10,000 nucleotides of DNA, from the NCBI GenBank assembly GCA_014634225.1, contig BLFN01000196.1, forward strand, positions 6,440,861 through 6,450,860. Reading direction: 5' to 3'. Below the pieces are notes generated by a model. That model searched no databases and was not told the origin of the DNA. It saw nothing but the letters and a program-made list of their open reading frames with translations. The DNA is from Acropora yongei (Eukaryota; Cnidaria; Anthozoa; Scleractinia; Acroporidae). Position 1 is the first letter of the stretch; each line of letters begins with the position of its first letter. This document shows, piece by piece, positions 4,929 through 10,000 of this stretch. The translations under genes were made by a program, and so were the position numbers.

Positions 4929-7763
4929 TTATTACTAGGCTCGAAGTTGTCGAATCAGTGCCTGCTTCCAAATTGTAGGTGGATGATGAAGGCGCATATT
5001 GACCCTGGCAATTGATGCGTGGCTGCTGGAGGTGTTGTTCAAATAAGAAAATACGATTATTGTGCAGTGTCAGCATGTTGTAAAATGTCAAACCTCTTTC
5101 AGTGGTTCGTTATTTCCCGACGCCTTCATGACAGAAGATTCCCAGTTGTAATTTGGGTTCAGTGTTTTCTTTAACTCGGACCAAGACAACCCCACTTCAG
5201 CTGCACGTAAACAGGAAAAAAGATGTCAGTTTGTCTCCGAAGAAACCCTATCTCGTTAGAATAAAAAGGATTTAGGGGAACAAAGGATGTTGGAATTCTG
5301 GGCTTCTGGTCACGACACTGTTGAAATCAATTTTCGTTGAATGCTATTGGCATCACAATCAAGTGATTACAATTGTGGCTGATAGGGATGCCTAATAACA
5401 CCCTGATTATCGATCTCCGTTAATTTGGAGAGAGAGGGTGACAATTTTAAAGTTCAGACTTTTTTAGAAAGTAAAATCTGGCGCTCTTTAGCTCCATATA
5501 CTAATTTTCCATTTAATTTTTGGACGATCTAGTAGGGACTGTTCCTTTACGTTCTTGGGCACATGCTTCTGTGTATAGGTTTGTAAGTTCACAATCAAAG
5601 GGGCAACTCAATTAGTGAGCCTTAAGAGAAAGGAGGAAGAATGTAAGTTAAGGGCTTGTCAAGAGCTATTACTTCAGCACACTCCTGATGCCAGAGAGGT
5701 TCATTGGGCAAAGACAACCCACTGCGCAACGCCGCTCCATTTGTGGAGGTGCAAAGTTACTCTTATTTTGCTAGGAATAGCCTTGTACATTACTAAGAAA
5801 GAACACGGGTTATAGAGGTGTAAACGACTCGTACGGGCTTCGGGATTGGAAAATCCTGTTACGAAATTTTTACTGGATAAAGAAACGAAAGTATGTTTCC
5901 ACGGAACATCTGTAAAGAACCCAAGCGTGTTTGTACGATGTCATGTGAACTCCGATGAGTTCACGTGATTTGGCATTCAGGAAGACGTCAAGGGAAAGTG
6001 ACTTCGCCTTTTAAACTAAGCTTTTATGATTCTACTATACTGGCCTTATTCCCTTCTCTCACTCTCTGAGGTTTTTTTTTTCTTGACTGCACTTACTCGA
6101 GTTCTCTGTTACTCTTCTGAGAACCATGGGGTTGTTTCCGCTCAGTCTCTGTTCTGCAAAGATGCCGTCATCTCTCCAATCCTTGACGATGTCATTGAAG
6201 CGTTCAACATCAGTGACAAGTTGATACTTTAAAGCACTTGCCTGAAATATAGCAAAAAAAAAACATGCAAACTTTAGTTTAAACGCAACGTCGTACTCGA
6301 GCAGCAATGGGCCTTCCGGTTGGAGTATATCTCAGTTTTGGTCGATTGAAGCAACTGAGACGATTTCCACTTCCCCATGGACGGGATGTTTCGTCACCGG
6401 GTCACTTTCAACAGGCTGTCGTCGGGCCCTATTTGTTCATCTGGGCCCAGTGGTTCAAAAGGCGGTGGCGCTAGCCGTGTAAATTTTAACTTGACAGAAA
6501 ATAAAGATATGGCTCAAGACCCAAGGACCAAAATCTTGTAAACATTTTCTAAGGGTTTGCATGCAAATGGCTTCAAAAGTTTCTGCAAAATATGGATCAG
6601 TTTACTCAGGATTTGAACATGTGGGCTGTGGTTGGAGAGAGACGAATATGAGTGAGGTTTCTTTTTCAAGGAAATGTTGCGGTGGCATAGCAAGATCTCG
6701 AACATCCCGACATTGGGATCTCAAATCGGACACTCTAGGCGCAAAACCAATACGAGTCTTTTAGTTACTCTTGTTTCCATGGATTTCCATTTCCTTCTCG
6801 AGGACACGGTCAAATTGCTCGTGTTAATTAGCTATCTTACAAGAACCGTGAGGGACCCTTACTAATGAATACCCCCATTGAAATGTTTACATTTTACCAA
6901 ATCTCTGAATGCCCTGTTTTCATAGTAATGCCCAGTAATGTTGCTGCTTAAGGTGCTTCTGAACGTTCTGAAGAGGTCTTCGTACTCTCGAAACGCAGTC
7001 ATCTCCTTTGGGTGTTCCGCAGTCCACTTTTTCCCTAATGCCTTGTTTTTCCGTAGCATTCTTACGTATCCCAAGAAATGAGATCGCTCGAATGGATCCT
7101 TTTGGTAGTGAGCAGAAAGTTGAAGAATGGTCATGTTTACCAGCGGCATTGGAAAAGGTGGCCGCTGTGTGAGCTGGAATATTTCTCTCTGTTTCTTCAG
7201 CTCTTCCTCCCGGATAAGCAAGCAGTCTTGGGATGCTTTCTGAGGCAAACTAACGATGCAATTGGCTTGGCCTGAAAGAAAAGGAAAACAGGTAAAACTA
7301 TATTTTTGCTGACTGTAAGAGGAGGTATTCGTGCGATTAAATCAAACCTCTTTACGTCAAACTTCAAGTAGATGACACGAAAGGGAATTGATATTGTTGA
7401 GACCATTTTATAAGACTTACGAAAGAAACGTATGTAATTAATACTGCTAACTTAAGGAGTTGGTGGATAAACGGCTTCAATGACTTGCTGGTTTCCGTTT
7501 TAAGTGAAATGGCAGCTACTAGTAAAGTACAATTTTTTTTCTTTTCATTCTCTGCTTACCTTCTCTTGCCTTTTGTCGCTCGACGTTGCTTGAGGGCTCA
7601 TTCGAGCTGTTGAACAGATACAGACAAGGAACGTTACAGAACGAAGTTTGCAACAAGTGTTAGGAAAAGACGCTTGGGTTTAGTGTGGTTCATCCTAGTA
7701 GGATTTGAATTGAACAATCGCAAGTTACACTTCTCGGTATTCAGCAATAGTAGGTAAAAACAT
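592..7763 (-). CDS. Lipoxygenase, PLAT-less single-domain type (12-exon model)
   Basis: Lipoxygenases insert O2 into polyunsaturated fatty acids to make hydroperoxides, using a non-heme metal. Model: exons 7729-7763, 7560-7606, 6898-7271, 6097-6241, 5094-5200, 4427-4622, 3594-3700, 3160-3414, 2679-2785, 2326-2428, 1285-1503 and 592-825. All junctions are GT-AG and all phases match, giving 642 residues. Visible LOX landmarks are FAEQRLSGNNP (180-190), GNVYALRYEV in the exon starting at 4622, APVFSPRDGDYW (303-314), EHLLKVHLLMEPF (333-345), HPLNQILKYH (357-366), NTIGSPSLI (374-382), KHSAVNY (520-526) and C-terminal WVPNSIQT. Metal ligands: His334, His521 and Asn525 are in register. Ligand 1 is Gly329 with His328 beside it. 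The C-terminus is Thr642 instead of the usual Ile. There is no PLAT domain in the model. The family call is secure; the first two exons and the catalytic status are not. It could be an active LOX, a hydroperoxide-metabolising relative or a pseudoenzyme. Confidence 0.9.
915..1060 (+). mobile_element. Degenerate tRNA-derived SINE
   Basis: A tRNA-like head shows an A-box-like stretch (TGGTGCATTGAT, 937-948) and a good B box (GGTTCGCTTCC, 979-989) in a GC-paired T-arm context (CCGGG...CCCGG). The body then has GTCAACTTTGTTGTTC and CGAGAGGTATATCTC. That order resembles a SINE I recall from coral genomes (tRNA head, 'gagtttgttgg', 'cgagaggttttctcc'). It is diverged, and no target-site duplication is evident. 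Confidence 0.55.
1098..1120. repeat. 23-base palindrome
   Basis: CAAGAACGAAT and its exact reverse complement ATTCGTTCTTG are separated by a single G. The arms are 11 bases each. It sits in LOX intron 11, just past the SINE remnant. Confidence 0.85.
1285..1503 (-). CDS. LOX exon 11: metal ligands 3 and 4
   Basis: Encodes residues 493-565. It contains IKDFP, then VTKMIWVLSVKHSAVNY. His521 and Asn525 form the His-x3-Asn ligand pair seen in plant and many invertebrate LOXs. The conserved DYGAF...LPTKVYND and FNLPNTYISV follow. The exon ends at a consensus GTAAGT donor in phase 0. Confidence 0.95.
1504..2325 (-). other. LOX intron 10
   Basis: This 822-base intron contains a plus-strand SINE remnant (1830-1978). 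A minus-strand open frame (1504-1830) ends at the TAG of the splice acceptor and shows no LOX or other motif. The rest is unremarkable. Confidence 0.8.
1830..1978 (+). mobile_element. Degenerate tRNA-derived SINE
   Basis: The head has a TGGCCAGGCATTGG A-box-like start (1831-1844) and a B-box-like AGATTCAAATTCC (1873-1885). The body continues with GGTTGGATTTGTTTTCGGTG, a 'cttgaattcaatt' segment, and AACTGGTTGCTTCC before CTTGGGTTC. I recall a common coral SINE with the same order of blocks ('gctggatttgttctcggtag', 'aactggttgcctcc', 'gttgggattc'). Identification is from memory. Confidence 0.5.
2326..2428 (-). CDS. LOX exon 10
   Basis: Encodes residues 458-492: YYRSNDAVKEDNELQAFVNE, then INGSGPDGGNGK. 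This is the LOX stretch after 'YV..YY' that carries 'D.ELQ.w..e'. It starts after a TTTCAG acceptor and ends at AAG|GTGATT in phase 0, leading directly into IKDFP of the next exon. Confidence 0.9.
2679..2785 (-). CDS. LOX exon 9
   Basis: Encodes residues 423-457 plus two bases of 458. It reads KRGLDDKKMLPNFPYRND and ends MVQDYVN, matching the LOX segment 'RGvdd...lp.yPYRdDg......i...v..Yv..YY'. The donor is GTCAGT in phase 2. Joining to the next exon gives YVNNYY, as the family expects. Confidence 0.9.
2786..3159 (-). other. LOX intron 8
   Basis: This 374-base intron begins GTATTA and ends in TTTAAACAG. A plus-strand open frame (2877-3134) runs antisense through it and has no recognisable domain. 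Nothing else stands out. Confidence 0.75.
3160..3414 (-). CDS. LOX exon 8: core helix, Coffa site
   Basis: Encodes residues 338-422, a whole 85 codons in phase 0. It begins VHLLMEPFCV, continues with HPLNQILKYH (close to the PROSITE LOX pattern HP..(K/R/Q)(L)(L)..H) and then NTIGSPSLI. In that last motif Gly377 aligns with the Coffa Ala/Gly position. It ends WKDVDFHSDMK at donor GTATTA. This exon is the clearest family signature in the window. Confidence 0.95.
3594..3700 (-). CDS. LOX exon 7: first metal-ligand helix
   Basis: Encodes residues 302-337 and carries APVFSPRD, the LAKWIVQATD segment and the first part of the ligand helix, AHGQMVEHLLK. Counting from the conserved Asp325, the family puts His ligands at +4 and +9. 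Here +9 is His334, but +4 is Gly329 and His is at +3. The donor is GTCGGG, unusual but required by the phase-0 join to VHLLMEPF. Confidence 0.9.
4090..4106. promoter_or_regulatory. Inverted AGGTCA pair, 5-base spacer
   Basis: AGGTCA, then CTTCA, then TGACCT: two exact nuclear-receptor half-sites in inverted orientation. It lies in a LOX intron. Binding is purely speculative, because such short matches also occur by chance. Confidence 0.25.
4277..4345 (-). mobile_element. tRNA-like SINE head remnant
   Basis: Read on the minus strand it shows GGTGTAGTCATT (A-box-like, 4323-4334), then GGACTTCAAATCTAGAGG (an anticodon-arm-like block), then GGTTTGAAACC (B-box-like, 4282-4292). Block order and spacing match a tRNA-derived head. 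I see no intact acceptor stem and no CCA-compatible fold, so it is a SINE or tRNA pseudogene rather than a working tRNA. Confidence 0.45.
4427..4622 (-). CDS. LOX exon 6
   Basis: Encodes residues 237-301 plus one base of 302. It starts AIRKGNVYALRYEVFDDL and ends PAAIQLDYKP, matching the conserved LOX stretch 'G.lY..DYe.l......' through 'P.AIQL...P'. The acceptor is TATTAG and the donor GTAGGA, in phase 1. Asp302 is completed across the intron. Confidence 0.92.
4669..4697. repeat. Hairpin with 9-base arms
   Basis: TTATTCCGA (4669-4677) pairs exactly with TCGGAATAA (4689-4697) across an 11-base loop. It is intronic and of unknown meaning. Confidence 0.75.
4891..4935 (+). repeat. (ATT)n microsatellite
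   Basis: About 15 near-perfect ATT units, with one interruption around 4917-4921. The upstream GTGCTTTATAAATAATG followed by the trinucleotide run suggests a plus-strand retroposon tail, but no element body can be delimited. Confidence 0.9.
5094..5200 (-). CDS. LOX exon 5
   Basis: Encodes residues 201-236 (TEVGLSWSELKKTLNPNYNW and onward, ending NEPLKE). It occupies the variable linker between the NP..RRV motif and the 'EAI..GN.Y' strand. Continuing in the next exon as KE|AIRKGNVYAL rebuilds that motif. The donor is weak (GTTTGA), but phase and homology require it. Without splicing, the frame meets TGA at once. Confidence 0.85.
5201..6096 (-). other. LOX intron 4
   Basis: This 896-base intron is the longest in the gene. 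It holds a long-arm hairpin (5941-5968). A plus-strand open frame at 5615-5815 shows no motif and no splice context. I see no mobile element here. Confidence 0.75.
5941..5968. repeat. Hairpin with 12-base arms and CACGTG
   Basis: TCATGTGAACTC and GAGTTCACGTGA flank the loop CGAT. The arms pair over 12 positions with one G-T type mismatch, and the inner eight are perfect. The right arm contains the E-box CACGTG (5962-5967). Confidence 0.8.
6097..6241 (-). CDS. LOX exon 4: entry to the catalytic domain
   Basis: Encodes residues 153-200 plus the first base of 201. It contains a Trp-Asp-Asp stretch and FAEQRLSGNNP followed by LRRV. This is the typical LOX segment in which the chain enters the catalytic domain ('QRL.G.NP...R'). 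The acceptor has a long pyrimidine tract and the donor is a consensus GTAAGT. The exon ends in phase 1. Confidence 0.9.
6242..6897 (-). other. LOX intron 3
   Basis: This 656-base intron contains a solitary MITE-like terminal repeat (6443-6490). Two overlapping plus-strand open frames (6561-6865) show no motif. The remainder is unremarkable. Confidence 0.75.
6443..6490 (+). mobile_element. Solo terminal repeat of a MITE-like element
   Basis: The segment starts GGGCCCAGTGGTTCAAAAGG, followed by GGTGGCGCTAGCC. It resembles the end of small inverted-repeat elements I recall from corals ('gggcccagttgttcgaaaggtgg...gcgctatcc'). It shares the GGGCCCAGT opening with the right end of the 8166-8403 element. 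No partner arm is found nearby, so it is a fragment. Confidence 0.4.
6898..7271 (-). CDS. LOX exon 3: N-terminal helical region
   Basis: Encodes residues 28-152. After a good acceptor (TTTCTTTCAG) comes SLPQKASQ, followed by a charged helix with EEELKKQREIFQL. This resembles the 'LPQ...' opening and first helices I associate with LOXs that lack PLAT. The exon ends FRDL at donor GTAAAA in phase 0, which matches the next acceptor. Reading on past the donor meets a stop within 12 codons. Confidence 0.8.
7560..7606 (-). CDS. Tentative exon 2
   Basis: This 47-base exon runs from a CAG acceptor after a moderate pyrimidine tract to a strong donor (AAG, then GTAAGC). In the only frame compatible with the next exon it reads SNEPSSNVERQKARE, ending in phase 1 so that Gly28 spans the junction. 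It is a charged, low-complexity N-terminal lead-in with no recognisable domain. The donor quality and phase match support it; the acceptor is less certain. Confidence 0.45.
7729..7763 (-). CDS. Tentative exon 1 with start codon
   Basis: This 35-base piece opens with an ATG in a strong animal initiation context (CCACC just before ATG, so A at -3). It reads MFLPTIAEYRE and then hits a GTAACT donor in phase 2. That phase fits the acceptor of the next proposed exon, giving Val12 across the junction with a 122-base intron. No family homology can be seen in so few residues. A different upstream exon, for example one encoding a signal peptide, is possible. Confidence 0.3.
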
Positions 7764-8165
7764 GGTGGTTGGCGAGAATTCTCCTCCCTTCTCTGACCCC
7801 GCACGGCCACATTCTCCATGGCTTCCCTCGAAAGGAACAACATTCCAGTCATCACATGGCCAATTGGTAATTTGTGTTTTACTCGTTCTCCTCGTTTTCC
7901 CTTTAACTAATCTCTATCATTCATGTCCAGTGTAAATTGAGGCTATTTTGCGCCAGTGTCAGACGGTTTTCCGTAAAGCATAAGTTGTTATGTACTATTT
8001 TGGCATCTCAGTGCTTAGATGTTTGGAGTCAGGACTCTGTAAGGTCATGGAAAAAACACCGAGAGTCGCGTTATGTTGGTGTACTGGAGACTTTCGTGCT
8101 CTTCTGATATGCTTCAGTACGTTCAGTGTATTTCCAGAATTTCGAGACCGATAACTAATTTCCTT
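7764..8165. other. Upstream of proposed start, no gene seen
   Basis: This is the likely 5'UTR/promoter side of the LOX gene. I see no convincing TATA box at a useful distance and no other gene. A minus-strand open frame (7634-7855) overlaps the proposed exon 1 in a different frame. It contains a hydrophobic RLFLTLVANFVL, but ends in a stop before any compatible donor. Confidence 0.45.
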
Positions 8166-8403
8166 GGCCCGGTTGTTCAAAGCCCGATTAAGCTAATCCT
8201 GGATTAGAAGAAATTTTAATTGTTATTTATTTACGGTTAAAGGACGATTGTTCACAAGATTAGGATTTAAGGAAAATAATTTTGTAATTTATAACCCCAT
8301 TGAGCCTCTTTTTTATGGCAAACCCTCCTTCAGAGGTAAATAAAGAGCAATTAAAATTTACTCTAACCTAGAATTAGCTTAATTGGGTTTCAAGAACTGG
8401 GCC
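8166..8403. mobile_element. MITE-like element with terminal inverted repeats
   Basis: The left end, GGCCCGGTTGTTCAAAG then CCGATTAAGCTAATCC, is mirrored by the reverse complement of the right end (GGCCCAGTTCTTGAAA, then CCAATTAAGCTAATTC). Both share an exact ATTAAGCTAAT core. A second inner inverted pair, AAATTTTAATTG (8211-8222) with CAATTAAAATTT (8348-8359), is exact. At 238 bases with no coding content, it is a non-autonomous DNA transposon. No clear target-site duplication is seen. Confidence 0.8.
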
Positions 8404-8734
8404 CTGCTATCTCACGTTTACATTCCCGACAGAATACATTTTTGAGGAACAACTTCACAATGGAACAACTATCGTAACCCTACTAACCATTGCACCAAAA
8501 GGAATCCTTCAATGACCAACAGGAGCAAGCACGATATCATGTGACTCCTCATTCTCAAGGCGCCACTCTGACGAAGACACTTGATTGCCAATGCCTGCTT
8601 AAAACAGAGGCTGAAAAGAGAAAGAAATTGCAAACGTTTTCAGTACGAGCAAGCAGCGGTTGCATTTTTATTGCTTTATTGTACAATATACAACCAACGG
8701 TGAGTCAAATGATTTTTGTATTGAAGGTTAATTT
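8404..8734. other. Between two DNA elements, no gene seen
   Basis: A plus-strand open frame (8490-8738) crosses this stretch and runs into the repeat that follows. It has no recognisable motif and is not supported as a gene. Confidence 0.5.
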
Positions 8735-9256
8735 TTAAAATATTAATTTGCGAGTCGTAGATGGGGACGTTTCGCCATTATCAAGTTAAAAAGTATGAGT
8801 TGTAATGCGAATATACTATGAAATGTGAAACAATACATAAAATATTTGCGAGTCATGTTAAAAAGTTAAAAAGTTAAAAAGTAAAAAGGCATAAGGTGTA
8901 ATGTGAATAAGTGACATGTGACACAATACATAAATTATTTGCGAGTTAAAAAGTATAACGTATAAAACGGATATATGAATTGTGAAACAACTCATAAAAT
9001 ACTTGCGACTCCTATGGGGAAGTTTTATTGCTATGTTACGCCATTATCAAGTTAAAAGGTAAAAAAAGTATAAGGTGTAATACGTATATATAAAATGTGA
9101 AACAATACATAAAATATTTGCGAGTCCTAAAGGGAAATTTTATATATTCGTATTGCACCTTATTTTTTACTTTTTAGTTTGATAATGGCGTATCGTAGCG
9201 CCGAAACGTCCCCATCGGACTCCCAAATATTTTATGTAATGTTAATGTTGTTTCGA
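8735..9256. mobile_element. Foldback element with internal tandem units
   Basis: Units of about 65-115 bases, each marked by (A/T)TTGCGAGTC or a variant, begin near 8747, 8845, 8938, 9002 and 9117. Each carries a TTAAAAAGTATAAGGTGTAAT-like core, and most end GAAACAATACATAAAAT. From about 9145 to 9254 the same unit appears in reverse complement. CGAAACGTCCCCATC (9202-9216) exactly mirrors 8760-8774, and TTGATAATGGC (9179-9189) mirrors 8774-8784. The whole is therefore a tandem array closed by an inverted copy. It has no coding content. Confidence 0.8.
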
Positions 9257-10000
9257 AAATGGAGTGTTGTATTTTCCAACTTTCACCCTGGCAACAGACA
9301 CCGATGTGCTTGCCTGAGCAAGCAATTGCAAATTGTAAAGGCAATGCTGTGTTCAAGTTCATAATTTACAGGTACTCTTTCGTAGCACTGCTGCTGTATG
9401 TTTTTACGGTGATTAAGACAAATTTGAACCTATTTTTGTTCAGACGATATAAGAGAGAAAGCTAGTTTAATTTCTAAACTAACGGAAGGATCGTCTATGC
9501 GATCATAGCGGTATTTTTTTTTACCACTGAACCACTTTTCCTAATGATCATTATTCATTTCAGATTTCATCCAGTGAAGGAGGAGAACTTTTGTGCATAT
9601 CCTGGTTGCCTAATTGCACTTTTTTCCACTGAGAGTTTAAATTCGGCATCAATGGCAATTTTGTTGCAGGAGTCCTAAGCGCATACTGCGAACAAACGAC
9701 ACATTCATCATGAAATCATCATCATCAAAAAAAGAGCTTGACATCAGCCATCAGTTTGTTTGAACAATAAAATTCCATCCTTGACGTTTGACCCTATAGA
9801 CTGAATATATGTGTGTGAGACAAAACTCAACTGTTTCGTTACAAATGTTGAATTGAATGACTTCTTTTAAACAAATCGTAAGTGCATGCTGATTAAATGA
9901 GAATAAAGGAGGGAGGTACGCATTAACGAAATAAAAGCACTTGAAGGGAAACTGAACTGTGATAGTTTTGGGAGTTGGCGCAAGCTGAGAGGATGCAAAT
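9257..10000. other. Distal flank, no gene I can support
   Basis: On the plus strand a TTTCAG acceptor at 9558-9563 is followed by 37 open codons (FHPVKEENFCAYPGC and onward) to TAA at 9676-9678. An AATAAA follows at 9766-9771. This could be the last exon of a neighbouring plus-strand gene, but no motif is recognised and chance is likely. Further AATAAA hexamers at 9902 and 9930 weaken the case. Confidence 0.3.

Larger units (their letters stand above)
4623..5093 (-). other. LOX intron 5
   Basis: This 471-base AT-rich intron contains a 9-base-arm hairpin (4669-4697) and an ATT microsatellite (4891-4935). The microsatellite is preceded by a 'gtgctttataaataatg' run of the kind that ends many coral retroposons. 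No coding content is seen. Confidence 0.8.

Noticed and set aside
6561..6865. Plus-strand open frames in intron 3
   Set aside because: They are short, overlap each other and show no recognisable motif.
7634..7855. Minus-strand open frame with a hydrophobic RLFLTLVANFVL as a LOX signal peptide
   Set aside because: It ends in a stop before a donor that could join exon 2 in phase with a normal intron length. A one-base frameshift would be needed to use it.
8490..8738. 82-codon plus-strand open frame
   Set aside because: It has no motif, and its end lies in the foldback repeat.
8735..9256. CRISPR-like array
   Set aside because: The units are long, diverged, unequal in length and partly inverted, in a eukaryotic context. 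They do not show short constant repeats with unique spacers.
9564..9678. Possible last exon of a neighbouring plus-strand gene
   Set aside because: There are only 37 open codons after a plausible acceptor, with no family resemblance. Kept only as a remark on the flank.

Overview
The window looks like nuclear DNA of a cnidarian, most likely a stony coral or another anthozoan. It is AT-rich and has one intron-rich gene with GT-AG introns. It also carries tRNA-derived SINE copies and small inverted-repeat DNA elements of types I remember from coral genomes (recognised from memory, not by a search). There are no operons, Shine-Dalgarno sites, rRNA genes or CRISPR arrays.

The only gene I can support is on the minus strand and fills most of positions 592-7763. 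It encodes a lipoxygenase (LOX). I assembled it by eye from family motifs and splice sites. Ten exons (6898-7271, 6097-6241, 5094-5200, 4427-4622, 3594-3700, 3160-3414, 2679-2785, 2326-2428, 1285-1503, 592-825) join with matching reading phases and give an uninterrupted LOX chain of about 614 residues. Two small 5' exons (7729-7763 and 7560-7606) fit the phase and supply a start codon, but they are tentative. The full model is 642 residues. It has no PLAT/C2-like lipid-binding domain, so it resembles the compact single-domain LOXs known from bacteria. Two AATAAA signals lie 123-137 bases past the stop.

The main finding concerns the iron site. Ligand 2 (His334), ligand 3 (His521) and ligand 4 (Asn525) are in place. 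The His expected at ligand 1 is displaced by one residue: Gly329 is at the ligand position and His328 is next to it. The C-terminal residue, normally Ile, is Thr642. The stereo-determining Coffa position is Gly377, which in active LOXs goes with R-hydroperoxide products. This is either an unusual LOX or an intact LOX-like protein with altered chemistry.

The introns hold degenerate SINE copies (about 915-1060, 1830-1978 and, on the minus strand, 4277-4345), an ATT microsatellite (4891-4935), a stray terminal inverted repeat (6443-6490) and several short palindromes. Upstream of the gene are a MITE-like element (8166-8403) and a foldback element with internal tandem units (about 8735-9256). From 9257 to 10000 I see no gene I can support.
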